This document shows, in pieces, positions 39,902 through 47,906 of a DNA stretch of 64,000 nt. A model generated the notes under the pieces. That model worked only from the letters and a program-made list of their open reading frames with translations, did not search any database and was not told where the DNA came from. Position numbers and translations under genes: made by a program. The DNA is from Streptomyces albofaciens JCM 4342. GTDB taxonomy: Bacteria; Actinomycetota; Actinomycetes; Streptomycetales; Streptomycetaceae. Location of the stretch: positions 1,612,001 to 1,676,000 of the forward strand of contig NZ_PDCM01000002.1 in the NCBI RefSeq assembly GCF_008634025.1, given 5' to 3'. Position 1 is the stretch's first letter. Every line of letters starts with the position of its first letter.

Positions 39902-41065
39902 GTGACGCGAACGCACGGACTGGCCGTCCTGGCCGCACTGACGCTCCTGGCGGCGGGCTGCGGACCCCGGCAGCCCGCCGCCGGACGGCACGGCGCCACC
40001 TCGGGACAGCCCGCCAGGGCCGCGGAGCCCGGCGGCTTCACCCTCCTGGCCACCGGCGACGTGCTCCCGCACACCGAGATCATCGAGCAGGCCCGCAAGG
40101 ACGCGCACGGCCACGGCCACGACTTCCGGCCCATGCTCGCCGGGGTACGCGCGCAGGTGTCCGCCGCCGACCTGGCGATCTGCCACATGGAGACGGTGTA
40201 CGGCGCCGACGGCGGACCCTTCACCGGCTACCCCGCCTTCCAGTCCCCGCCCCAGGTCGCCGCCGCCCTCAAGGCCACCGGCTACGACTCCTGCTCCACC
40301 GCCTCCAACCACACCCTGGACGCGGGCGCCGACGGGGTGCGCCGCACGCTCGGCGCGCTGGACGCGGCGGGCGTGCGGCACACCGGCTCGGCCCGCTCCG
40401 CCGCCGAGGCCGCCCGTCCCACCCTGCTCAAGGCCGGCCGGGCGACGGTCGCGCAGCTCGCGTACACCTACGGCACGAACGGCATCGCCGTACCCGAAGG
40501 GCGGCCCTGGACGGTCAGCCTGATCGACCGGGACAAGATCCTCGCCGACGCGCGGGCCGCCCGCCGGGCGGGCGCCGACGTGGTCGTGGCCAGCCTCCAC
40601 TGGGGCACCGAGTGGCAGCAGGAACCCGACGGGCAGCAGCGCGGCCTCGCCCGGGACCTCACCGCCGCCCGCACCGGGGACCGCCCCGACATCGACCTGG
40701 TCATCGGGACCCACGCACACGTTCCGCAGGCGTACGAGAAGGTCAACGGCACCTGGGTCGTCTACGGGATGGGCGACCAGCTGGCAGGCTACATGTACAA
40801 CCCGCAGGGCGCGGTGGACTCCCGCGGCAACCAGAGCTCCATGGCCCGCTTCACCTTCGCCCCGCCCGACACCGCGGGCGGACGCTGGAAGGTCACCAAG
40901 GCGGAGTTCGTCCCGCAGTTCACCGACGTGGACCGCGACTTCCGTGTCGTCCCGCTGACCGCCGCGGCGCCCGCCGGCTCCGCCTACGCGCGGGCCCGCG
41001 ACGCCATCCGCGACGTGGTCCTGTCGCGGGGCGCCGCCGACGACGGCCTGACGATGGCCGATTGA
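39902..41065 (+). CDS. CapA-family lipoprotein (poly-gamma-glutamate system metallophosphatase fold)
   Basis: A 387-residue lipoprotein: a signal peptide with lipobox LLAAGC (Cys20) then a CapA/PgsA domain with TLLATGDVLPHTEIIEQ, LAICHMETVYG, CSTASNHTLDAGADGVRRTLGALDAAGVRHTGSARS and HWGTEWQQEPDGQQRGLARDL, VIGTHAHVPQAYEKVNGTWVVYGMGDQL. The metallophosphatase-like metal residues (D, E, N-H, H, H) are in place. CapA proteins take part in poly-gamma-glutamate synthesis or act as outward-facing phosphatases; no pgs/cap genes flank it. GTG 39902 follows AAGGA. Confidence 0.87.
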   Translation: MTRTHGLAVLAALTLLAAGCGPRQPAAGRHGATSGQPARAAEPGGFTLLATGDVLPHTEIIEQARKDAHGHGHDFRPMLAGVRAQVSAADLAICHMETVYGADGGPFTGYPAFQSPPQVAAALKATGYDSCSTASNHTLDAGADGVRRTLGALDAAGVRHTGSARSAAEAARPTLLKAGRATVAQLAYTYGTNGIAVPEGRPWTVSLIDRDKILADARAARRAGADVVVASLHWGTEWQQEPDGQQRGLARDLTAARTGDRPDIDLVIGTHAHVPQAYEKVNGTWVVYGMGDQLAGYMYNPQGAVDSRGNQSSMARFTFAPPDTAGGRWKVTKAEFVPQFTDVDRDFRVVPLTAAAPAGSAYARARDAIRDVVLSRGAADDGLTMAD

Positions 41066-41085
41066 CCGGTTGACCGGTTGACCGG
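41062..41085. repeat. Three tandem TTGACCGG octamers at the capA stop
   Basis: TTGACCGG is repeated three times head to tail; the TGA stop of the CapA gene lies in the first copy. Each copy also contains the -35-like hexamer TTGACC. A GC-rich inverted sequence (CGGCCG pairs) follows directly. It may be slippage at the gene end; the next gene starts 92 bp further on. Confidence 0.85.
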
Positions 41086-41176
41086 CCGCCCCGCCGGCCG
41101 AGGGCCGAGAGCGGCGGCCGGGAGCGAATCCCGCAACTGATCGCGTACGCCGCGGCGCCCCAACTAGGCTTCCCCC

Positions 41177-41527
41177 ATGGACATTCTGGGGACCTCGCTG
41201 CGCGTGTGCGTGACCGACCTCGACGCCGCGATCGGCGTGTACGAACGTCTGACCGGCGCCGAGGCGATGCGCTTCCACCACGGTGGCGTCTCGGTCGCGG
41301 CCGTCGGCTGCTTCATGCTGATGAGCGGTCCGGAGGCACAGCTGTCGATCCTCCGCAAGATCACCGCGACGCTCGCCGTCGAGGACGTGGACGACGCGGT
41401 GGCCGATCTGACGGCGGTCGGCGCGCAGATCATCGCGGGCCCGCTGCCGACGCCGATCGGCCGCAACGTCGTCGCCCGCCACCCGGACGGCACGGTCTTC
41501 GAGTACGTCGACCGCAAGGCGGCCTGA
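41177..41527 (+). CDS. VOC superfamily protein (glyoxalase/dioxygenase fold)
   Basis: A 116-residue single VOC module: MDILGTSLRVCVTDLDAAIGVYERLTGAEAMRFHHG, a second half DVDDAVADLTAVGAQIIAGPLPTPIGRNVVARHPDGTVFEYVDRK. The end motif HPDGTVFEYV contains the usual metal Glu, while the N-terminal position is degenerate, so metal binding is unsure. ATG 41177 has TAGGCT exactly 6 nt before it, which points to a leaderless message; there is no ribosome-binding site. Function (detoxification or binding) unknown. Confidence 0.83.
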   Translation: MDILGTSLRVCVTDLDAAIGVYERLTGAEAMRFHHGGVSVAAVGCFMLMSGPEAQLSILRKITATLAVEDVDDAVADLTAVGAQIIAGPLPTPIGRNVVARHPDGTVFEYVDRKAA

Positions 41528-41555
41528 CCCCCGGGGGGGCGGCCCGTGCCCGGCG

Positions 41556-42479
41556 TCAGGGCGCCGCCAGCACGATCTTCCCGCGCGTCCGGCCCTCCTG
41601 ACTGCGGCGGAACGCCTCGGCCGTCTCGGCCAGCGGCAGCACCGTATCGACGTGCACGGTGAGCTTCCCGGCGTCGGCCAGGTCGCCCAGCGCCGTCAGC
41701 CCACCGTGGTCCGGCCGCACCCACACCATGTGCCCGCCCTTCCCCTTCACCTCGTTGTCGGCGACGGAGGCGACGCGGGAGGTGTCCCGCAGCAGTTCCT
41801 GCGAGACGTCGATGACGCCGTTGCCGACGAAGTCCACGGCCGCGTCCACCCCGTCGGGGGCCAGTTCCCGCACCCGGCCGGCCAGTCCGTCGCCGTACGT
41901 CACGGGCTCCGCGCCCAGGGAGCGCAGGAAGTCGTGGTTGCGCTCGCTGGCCGTACCGATGACACGGGCGCCGCGGGCCACCGCGATCTGCACACCGAAC
42001 GATCCGACACCGCCCGCGGCGGCGTGCACCAGCACCGTCTCCCCCTCGGCCGCGCCGACCCGGTCCAGGGCCTGGAGGGCGGTGAGTCCGGCGAGCGGCA
42101 GTCCGGCGGCCTGCTGCCAGTCGAGCGCGGCGGGCCGGCGCGCCAGGGTCCGTACGGGCGCGGCCACCAGCTCGGCGAAGGTGCCGTGCTGGACCTCGTC
42201 CTTGCGTACGTACCCGACGACCTCGTCACCGACGTCGAACTCGGTCGCGTCCTGGCCGACCGCCTCGACGACTCCGGCCACGTCCCAGCCGGGGATCAGC
42301 GGGAAGTGCACGTTCATCAGCGGATCGAGGTAGCCCGCCAGCACCTTCCAGTCCACCGGGTTGACCCCGGCCGCCTTCACCCGCACCAGCACCGAGTCCG
42401 GCCCCACCTTGGGGTCGGGCCGGTCGGTGTAGGTGAGCGTGCCGGGGTCGCCGTAGCCGTGCGCGATGACTGCCTTCAT
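41556..42479 (-). CDS. NADP-dependent quinone oxidoreductase-like (MDR family)
   Basis: A 307-residue medium-chain dehydrogenase/reductase without the structural zinc loop: MKAVIAHGYGDPGTLTYTDRPDPKVGPDSVLVRVKAAGVNPVDWKVLAGYLD, PGWDVAGVVEAVGQDATEFDVGDEVVG, cofactor motif VLVHAAAGGVGSFGVQIAVARGARVIGTAS. It reduces quinones or enones with NADPH. ATG 42479 follows GGGAGGT. It is convergent with the VOC gene (29 bp). No operon partner is visible. Confidence 0.9.
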   Translation of the reverse strand: MKAVIAHGYGDPGTLTYTDRPDPKVGPDSVLVRVKAAGVNPVDWKVLAGYLDPLMNVHFPLIPGWDVAGVVEAVGQDATEFDVGDEVVGYVRKDEVQHGTFAELVAAPVRTLARRPAALDWQQAAGLPLAGLTALQALDRVGAAEGETVLVHAAAGGVGSFGVQIAVARGARVIGTASERNHDFLRSLGAEPVTYGDGLAGRVRELAPDGVDAAVDFVGNGVIDVSQELLRDTSRVASVADNEVKGKGGHMVWVRPDHGGLTALGDLADAGKLTVHVDTVLPLAETAEAFRRSQEGRTRGKIVLAAP

Positions 42480-42711
42480 GGTCGTACCTCCCAAGTGGTT
42501 CTCCGCGGGGTCCGCGCCCGTTCCGCACGGGTGTCCGCGCCGCTCGCGCACATGTGCCCGCGCCGTGCCGTGTCACCCGAGTGGCCCGCGCCCGGTAGTG
42601 CCGGGGACGGGCGGTGTGGTCGCGTGGAAGGAGGCCGGCCCGTCCGGGGGCGGTGGCCGGCCGGCGGAGCGGCGTACCGCTGGTGGGCGCCGCCGTCGAC
42701 AGGAGTCGGTC

Positions 42712-43392
42712 ATGCCCGTGCCCCGCTGGACCCGTATCGCCGTGCCCGTCTGCGCGCTGGCCGCCGGAGGCTGCGTCCTGTCCTGGGCGGGCGCGGCGGC
42801 CGGGGTGACCCCGAGCGTGCTGCCCGCTCCCCAGGTGAAGGTGAGCAACGCGCATACGGACCTGTGTCCGACGGCCGCCGTCTCCAAGGCGCTGACCGAC
42901 CAGGGCGTCACGCTGGAGGCGAAGAGCCCGGCCATCGTCGTCGACGCGGGCGGGCGCCGGTGTGTGCGGCTGCCGATCAGCAAGGGCGAGTTCGCGCTCG
43001 ACCTGAGCAAGGGCTCGGTGCCGGCCGACGGCGGGGTCGTCCTCCGGAAGGCCGGGGGCCGGAGCGTGTCCTTCACGGACGTGGTGTTCGACTTCGGCTC
43101 CCACCGGGCCAACGGGACGGCCACCGCCGACGGTGCCAAGGCGGGCCGGGCGCGGCAGCAGTCGGTGGAGCTGTTCTCCTTCGCCTTCGACGCGGGGAAG
43201 ACCAAGGTCGATCTCTCCAAGGGCTCCGCCGAGGGTGCCGCCGCCCTGAGCCTGGGCACCGGCGGGTACAACGCGCTCCAGGACGCCTTCGGCAGCAGTC
43301 CGCTGCCCAGCCAGGGCACCGTGTTCGACGCCACCGCCGGTGGTGACGTGGCCCAGGCGGCACGGGCGCTCTCCCGCGCCCTGCTGCCGTGA
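42712..43392 (+). CDS. Secreted protein of unknown function, coupled to the terpene synthase
   Basis: A 226-residue protein with a Sec signal peptide ([27 protein letters not shown]). The mature part is beta-rich, with [59 protein letters not shown] and a repeated DLSKGS motif (also [15 protein letters not shown]). Two Cys in the first half may form a disulphide. The Cys in the signal region has no clean lipobox. No family is recognised. ATG 42712 follows AGGAG. Its stop overlaps the GTG of the terpene synthase gene (GTGA), so the two are translated together. Confidence 0.75.
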   Translation: MPVPRWTRIAVPVCALAAGGCVLSWAGAAAGVTPSVLPAPQVKVSNAHTDLCPTAAVSKALTDQGVTLEAKSPAIVVDAGGRRCVRLPISKGEFALDLSKGSVPADGGVVLRKAGGRSVSFTDVVFDFGSHRANGTATADGAKAGRARQQSVELFSFAFDAGKTKVDLSKGSAEGAAALSLGTGGYNALQDAFGSSPLPSQGTVFDATAGGDVAQAARALSRALLP

Positions 43393-44534
43393 CGGCCACG
43401 CGGGCCGGTGTCCTCGGCCGGACCGCCGCCGTACGCGAGCAGGCCGGCGCCCAGCGGGTCCGTGTCGAACTCCCCCCGCGCTACTGCCCGCTGCCCGGCG
43501 CCGTACATCCGGACGCCGGCCGGCTGAACGCGCGCGCGGCGGACTGGCTGAACGGGTACGGCCTGTGCCGGGACGGCGCGCAGCGGGTGCGGATGACCGG
43601 CAACGACGTCGGGGGCTTCTACGGCCGGATCATGCCGCGGGCGCCGGCCGGCCGCCTCCAGCTCGCGGTGGACTGGTGCGCGCTGATGTTCGCCTTCGAC
43701 GACCTGCACTGCGACGAGGGCCCGGCCAGTCTGCGCGCCGGGGACTTCGCGGGCCTCGCCACGCGGCTGCTGCGGGTGCTGGAGGCGCCGGGGACGGTGC
43801 CGGGCGGCGCCGGGGACCCGTTCTTGGAGGCGGCGGGCGACCTGGCGGCACGCTGCCGCGCCGAGGGCACGGCGGTGCAGGTCAGACGCATGGTGGACGG
43901 GCACCGCGCCTGGTTCCTCGCGGTCCTGTGGGAGTTCGGCTGCCGCCTGGGCGACCGTACGCCGTCCCTGGACGACTACGCCCACCTGCGCCAGCACACC
44001 GCGGCCGGTACGGCGACCACCAGCTGGCTGGAGATCGTCGACGGCACGGAGATACCCGGCGCGGAGATGGACTCGCCCGTGGTGCGCGCGCTCAGCGAAC
44101 TGGCCTTCACCACGGCGGCCTTCGACGACGACCTGTTCTCCTACGGCAAGGAGCGCTGGCTGGCCGCCCGCGCTCCCCGGCCCGCCCGCTGCCGTCTGAA
44201 CCTCGTCGACATCCTGGCCGCCGAACACGGCCTGGACCTCGAAGCGGCGCTGGCCGCGGCCGTCGACCTGTGCGACCGGCTCACCCTGCGCTTCGTACGG
44301 CTGCGTGACCAGGTGCTGCCCGGGGCCGGGGAGCCGCTGCGGCAGTACCTCGGCCACCTCTCGCACCTGATCCGCGGCAACCTCGAATGGGGCCTGCGCG
44401 CCGGGCGTTACACCAACCCCGACGGCCGGCACCCCGGCGCCGTCCGCACCACCGGCTCCTTCACCACGGTCGCGCCGCGGGCCGACGCGCCGCCGCCCAT
44501 CCCGTCCATCGCCTGGTGGTGGGACCGGTTCTGA
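43389..44534 (+). CDS. Class I terpene synthase family protein with altered NSE motif
   Basis: A 381-residue class I terpene cyclase. The Asp-rich motif is [10 protein letters not shown] (Asp104-Asp105), and the second metal motif is [12 protein letters not shown] at 246-255, where the usual Asn is Asp247 (D-D-X2-S-X3-E). The C-terminal [10 protein letters not shown] resembles the Arg-Tyr pair of bacterial terpene synthases. It should ionise a prenyl diphosphate (farnesyl or geranyl) and cyclise it; the product is not predictable. GTG 43389 overlaps the stop of the secreted protein gene. A P450 lies tail to tail, 12 bp beyond. Confidence 0.85.
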   Translation: MTATRAGVLGRTAAVREQAGAQRVRVELPPRYCPLPGAVHPDAGRLNARAADWLNGYGLCRDGAQRVRMTGNDVGGFYGRIMPRAPAGRLQLAVDWCALMFAFDDLHCDEGPASLRAGDFAGLATRLLRVLEAPGTVPGGAGDPFLEAAGDLAARCRAEGTAVQVRRMVDGHRAWFLAVLWEFGCRLGDRTPSLDDYAHLRQHTAAGTATTSWLEIVDGTEIPGAEMDSPVVRALSELAFTTAAFDDDLFSYGKERWLAARAPRPARCRLNLVDILAAEHGLDLEAALAAAVDLCDRLTLRFVRLRDQVLPGAGEPLRQYLGHLSHLIRGNLEWGLRAGRYTNPDGRHPGAVRTTGSFTTVAPRADAPPPIPSIAWWWDRF

Positions 44535-44546
44535 GGCCGCCCGCCG

Positions 44547-45905
44547 TCAGCCGCGCGGGATGAGCGTCAGGCCGACGCGGCCCCGCGGGCGCAGCGCGAC
44601 AGCGGCCCTGGGCTCGGCCCGGGTCGGCACGGCGACATGGAACCGGCTCATCATCGTGGCCACGACGAGGGCCGCCTGCCGGAAGAAGAACGACTGGCCG
44701 ACGCACTGGTGGGGCCCGTCGCCGAAGGGCAGGTACGCCAGCGGATGCCGGCCGCGGACGCGCTCCTCGGTGAAGCGGTCGGGGTCGAAGCGCAACGGCC
44801 GCTCCCAGAAGGCGGGCAGCCGGTGGGTCAGGTACGGGGAGAGCACCAGCGTGGCACCGGCCGGAACGGTCACCCCGCCGACGACGTCCGCGGCGGCGGC
44901 CGTCCGCGGCACCGCCCACGCCATCGCGTACAGGCGGCAGACCTCGGCCAGCACCCTCCGGGTGAGCACCAGTTGGCGGGCGTGTTCGCGCCGGGGCGGT
45001 CCGCCGCCGAGCACCGCGTCGGCCTCCCGGCGCACCTCCGCCGCGACGCCGGGATGCGCCGCGAGGGCGACCCAGGCCCACGTCAAGGTCAGGGCGCTGG
45101 ACTCCGACCCCGCCACGAACAGGGCCACGATGTCCTGCGCCACCTGCGCGTCGCCCAGCGCCCGGCCGTCGGCGTCCACCCCGTCGAGCAGCACGCTCAT
45201 CAGGTCCGGGCCGCGGTGGCGCGCGGCCCGGGCCCGGCGGACCAGCGGCAGCAGGATGTCGTTGACCGTCCGGGTGGCACGGGTGAAGGCGCGGTCGCCC
45301 GGCATCGGCACGGCGAGCGGCACGAAGGGCAGCGCCATGCGCCACAGCAGCGAGTCGAACGCGACGGCGACCGCCGCGGCGAGCCGGTCGCACTGCCCCT
45401 GCGGGATGCGCGAGCCGAAGAACGCCGGGTTCACGACCCGGAGCACGATGCGGGTCATCTCCGTCAGGGCGTCCACCGTCGCGCCCGCCGCAACCCGCCG
45501 CTCCAGCTCCGCCACCGCCCCGGCGACCGAGTCGGCCGTCCCGTCGGCGACGGCGTGCGCCCCGCCGGCCAGCCCTTTGCACCACAGTTCACGGCTGGCC
45601 CGCCACCGCGGCCCCTCACCGGCGATCCCCAGCCCCGTCAGCCGCCCCATCGCCTTCCACATCGCCGTGCCCCGGCGGTAGTTCTCCGCGTGGTCACGCA
45701 GGACGTGCCGCAGGTGGTCGGGGTGGGTGACCAGAAAGGGCCGGAAGGCGCCCAGGTCCAGCCGGGTCAGCGCGCCCTGCGACTGCCGCCCGGTACGTTC
45801 CATCAGCCCCAGCGGGCCACCCGCCCGCAGGCCGCCGAGGACGTGGCGCAGGGGGACGGTGTGCAGGGAGACGGTGTGCGGCCGGTGGTCGGTGCGGGTC
45901 GGCAT
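44547..45905 (-). CDS. Cytochrome P450
   Basis: A 452-residue P450. Visible: I-helix DIVALFVAGSESSALTLTWAWVALAAHPGV (SES in place of ETT), K-helix EVCRLY (E-X2-R), and heme loop YLPFGDGPHQCVGQSFFFRQAAL with the Cys ligand. It resembles the class linked to terpenoid pathways (long N-terminus, QSFF after the heme loop) more than CYP105. It may oxidise the terpene made by the convergent cyclase, or belong with the peptide/methyltransferase pair on its own strand 103 bp upstream. ATG 45905 has TAAGGT exactly 6 nt upstream, indicating its own leaderless transcript. Confidence 0.9.
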   Translation of the reverse strand: MPTRTDHRPHTVSLHTVPLRHVLGGLRAGGPLGLMERTGRQSQGALTRLDLGAFRPFLVTHPDHLRHVLRDHAENYRRGTAMWKAMGRLTGLGIAGEGPRWRASRELWCKGLAGGAHAVADGTADSVAGAVAELERRVAAGATVDALTEMTRIVLRVVNPAFFGSRIPQGQCDRLAAAVAVAFDSLLWRMALPFVPLAVPMPGDRAFTRATRTVNDILLPLVRRARAARHRGPDLMSVLLDGVDADGRALGDAQVAQDIVALFVAGSESSALTLTWAWVALAAHPGVAAEVRREADAVLGGGPPRREHARQLVLTRRVLAEVCRLYAMAWAVPRTAAAADVVGGVTVPAGATLVLSPYLTHRLPAFWERPLRFDPDRFTEERVRGRHPLAYLPFGDGPHQCVGQSFFFRQAALVVATMMSRFHVAVPTRAEPRAAVALRPRGRVGLTLIPRG

Positions 45906-46008
45906 AACCGCACCTTAGGCACCTTCGCCACCGTACCTTTCCAGCCACACCGAGCCGTACGGGCGCGTGTCCGGCCGCTCATGGCCTTTCCGCCGTGTCC
46001 CGGCCCGC

Positions 46009-46875
46009 TCACCGCCCTTCCGTGCGGATGCGTTGCCCGTCCGCCCCGACGGTGACGCGGTGCTCGCTCCACCCGGGCCAGCCCAGCTCCCCGTAGGAGC
46101 GGCGGGGCCGTTGGGCGCGCGTCTTCATGAACGTCACGGGTTTTATGAGATGGCCGGTGGCGTTGCCGTGCCCGTCGCAGACGAGTTTGAGCAGGGCATC
46201 GGTGTGGTACGGGGTGTCGATCGGAGTGACGATCACCCCGCCGGTGCGTACCTGCCGGGGCCAGGCGGCGGGGACACTGCGGACGGCGGCCGTGGACAGG
46301 ATCCGGTCGTACGGTGCGGCAGCGGCGTAGCCGCCCTCGCCGTCGCCGACCACGGTGCGCGGCGCCAGGCCGAGGGCGCCGAGGTTGTCGGCGGCCCGCC
46401 GCGCCAGGTCCGGATCGATCTCCACGGTGACGATGCCGGGGGCGCCGACCCGCTGGGCCAGCAGGGCGGTGGTGTAGCCGCTGCCCGTCCCTATCTCCAG
46501 CACCCGCTCGTGCGGCTGCGGGTCCAGGTGGTGCAGCATGTCGACGATGACCGCGCTGCAGGAGACGGAACTGGTGAAGCACCCGTCGGCGGCCGGCCCG
46601 TCCTCGGGGCGCACCCGCCCGTCGTCGATCTGCGTGATCAGCGCGGCGAGGGGGCGGTAGACGGCCTTGAGCCACTGCCGCGGCCGCTCGGTGCGGTCCA
46701 GCAGCGGGTAGCGCCCGTCCTGCCGGCTGGGCCACCACACCCGGTCCGGTACGAAGTGTTCGCGCGGCACCTCCAGGAACGCCGCCCGCAGCCAGTCGCG
46801 CCCGTGGAAATAGCCGCCGCCGTAGCCGTCGATCGCCGCCGCGCACGCCCGCCGCAGCTCCGCCGCGTCCACCAT
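46009..46875 (-). CDS. Protein-L-isoaspartate O-methyltransferase homologue, RiPP-type
   Basis: A 288-residue PIMT homologue: AFLEVPREHFVPDRVWW at the N-terminus, SSVSCSAVIVDMLHHLDPQPHERVLEIGTGSGYTTALLAQRVG (pre-I helix and SAM motif I), TVEIDPDLARRAADNLGALGL and GGVIVTPIDT, then an 80-residue extra C-terminal region. In canonical repair PIMT the SXSXP segment differs (SISQP); here it is SVSCS. The gene starts 17 nt after a tiny acidic peptide gene with a strong ribosome-binding site. Known: PIMT homologues in RiPP clusters methylate Asp of a precursor to give aspartimide. Here no cyclase, ATP-grasp or lanthionine synthetase is nearby. Start ATG 46875 is probable; no good ribosome-binding site, so translation is likely coupled. 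Confidence 0.82.
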   Translation of the reverse strand: MVDAAELRRACAAAIDGYGGGYFHGRDWLRAAFLEVPREHFVPDRVWWPSRQDGRYPLLDRTERPRQWLKAVYRPLAALITQIDDGRVRPEDGPAADGCFTSSVSCSAVIVDMLHHLDPQPHERVLEIGTGSGYTTALLAQRVGAPGIVTVEIDPDLARRAADNLGALGLAPRTVVGDGEGGYAAAAPYDRILSTAAVRSVPAAWPRQVRTGGVIVTPIDTPYHTDALLKLVCDGHGNATGHLIKPVTFMKTRAQRPRRSYGELGWPGWSEHRVTVGADGQRIRTEGR

Positions 46876-46892
46876 GCCGGTGCCGGGCCGCG

Positions 46893-47009
46893 CTACTCGT
46901 CGTCCTCGTGCTCCGGCGGCGTATCGTCGTCCGGCATCGGGCTCCCCGGCTCCCCCGGACTCGCGAAGTCCCCGCCGACCTGCCCGTTCTGCTCCTGCCG
47001 ATGTTCCAT
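46893..47009 (-). CDS. Small acidic peptide, candidate RiPP precursor
   Basis: A 38-residue peptide with the strongest ribosome-binding site in the window (AAAAGGAGA, 5 nt before ATG 47009). It has 12 acidic and one basic Arg residue, no Cys, a Gly-Gly-Asp-Phe (residues 12-15), a Pro-rich middle (SPGEPGSPMP) and a run of three Asp (27-29), ending in HEDDE. It is encoded directly upstream of a PIMT homologue. It fits the idea of a substrate whose Asp becomes aspartimide; the three Asp run and Asp14 are the obvious sites. No homologue was recalled. It could alternatively be a small regulatory protein. Confidence 0.7.
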   Translation of the reverse strand: MEHRQEQNGQVGGDFASPGEPGSPMPDDDTPPEHEDDE

Positions 47010-47040
47010 CACGTCTCCTTTTCAGCAGGCGGACCAACCG

Positions 47041-47053
47041 TGGACAGTGTCCA
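47041..47053. promoter_or_regulatory. Palindrome TGGACA-G-TGTCCA before the peptide gene
   Basis: A perfect 13-bp palindrome lies 31 bp upstream of the small peptide start in the 92-bp gap after the AadA-like gene. On the minus strand TGGACA is also a fair -35 hexamer, though no clear -10 follows at 17 nt. It is a candidate operator or promoter element for the peptide-methyltransferase unit. Confidence 0.4.
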
Positions 47054-47101
47054 GGAGTTGCCCCCCGGAGCACCAGCACGCCCCCGGGCCGACCGGCGGG
47101 C

Positions 47102-47896
47102 TCACCCCCGCCGCAGCTCGTCGATGCGGGCGAGCATCGCGTCCGCGCAGGAACGCGCCTGGTCCTTCACGTCACCGGGCCAGAACTCGTCCTCGTAAAG
47201 ACTCGTGACGTACAGGTGCCGGGCGTGCCGAAGGGCGGGGCGATGCTGGTCGGGGAGGCGGGCGAGTGCCCAGTCGGCGGCGGTGTGCTTGGGCTTGAGG
47301 TCGCCGGTGGCGAGGGTGGTCCAGACGCGGGCCAGGGTCAGGAGCACGTTGCGGGTGTCGTCGGCCAGCTCGGCGAGGAGTTCGGGGATGCCTCCGACGC
47401 TCGCCCGGATCAGGTCGGCGTGCGGGACGGGGTCGAGGAGCCGGGCGGGTGGCGGGCCGGTGAGGGGGTGATCGCCGGTCAGGGCCATGGTGAGTATCAG
47501 GGCCAGGTCCGGCATCGGGCCCGGCGTCGGGGGGCCGCTCGCCCGCAGCGTGTCGCGCAGCCACTCGCCGTACAGGAAGTCGCCGGTCGGCGGGAACCGC
47601 CAGGGGCGGACCTCGGACTGTACGACGACGGTGAGTTCGACCGGCCGGGCCGTGGCCGTCAGGCCGGAGATCTCCAGCAGGCCGGCGAGGAGCGCGCGGC
47701 GCTGCCAGACGTCCAGGCTCCGCCGTGCGACGGCCAGGACGTCCAGGTCGCTGGCCGGGGCGAGGCCGCCGAGTACGGCGGAGCCGTGGAGGCAGGCGCC
47801 GAGGAGGTCCGGGCCGAGGACCTCGCGGACGAGGCGCGTCGTCTGCGCGAGTTGACCGGTCTGCGCCCGTCGGGCCGTCTGCGCGAGTGGGTCCAT
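47102..47896 (-). CDS. AadA-like aminoglycoside nucleotidyltransferase family protein
   Basis: A 264-residue nucleotidyltransferase of the ANT(3'')/ANT(9) type. The nucleotidyl motif is ACLHGSAVLGGLAPASDLDVLAVARR (G-S and D-X-D), then RPVELTVVVQSEVRPWRFPPTGDFLYGEWLRDTL and a C-terminal helical DUF4111 domain with LNVLLTLARVWTTLATGDLKPKHTAADWALARLP-like sequence. Length equals that of AadA. It may adenylylate an aminoglycoside or spectinomycin-like compound; resistance cannot be inferred from the sequence alone. The next gene upstream (DUF5107) is 10 bp away. Confidence 0.83.
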   Translation of the reverse strand: MDPLAQTARRAQTGQLAQTTRLVREVLGPDLLGACLHGSAVLGGLAPASDLDVLAVARRSLDVWQRRALLAGLLEISGLTATARPVELTVVVQSEVRPWRFPPTGDFLYGEWLRDTLRASGPPTPGPMPDLALILTMALTGDHPLTGPPPARLLDPVPHADLIRASVGGIPELLAELADDTRNVLLTLARVWTTLATGDLKPKHTAADWALARLPDQHRPALRHARHLYVTSLYEDEFWPGDVKDQARSCADAMLARIDELRRG

Positions 47897-47906
47897 GGCG
47901 TCGGTG

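Noticed and set aside
43389..45905. Clear terpene synthase-P450 operon
   Set aside because: The genes are convergent and the P450 has its own promoter, so functional linkage is possible but not an operon.
47102..47896. Confident antibiotic resistance gene
   Set aside because: It has the AadA fold, but many actinomycete homologues are untested; only the family is claimed.
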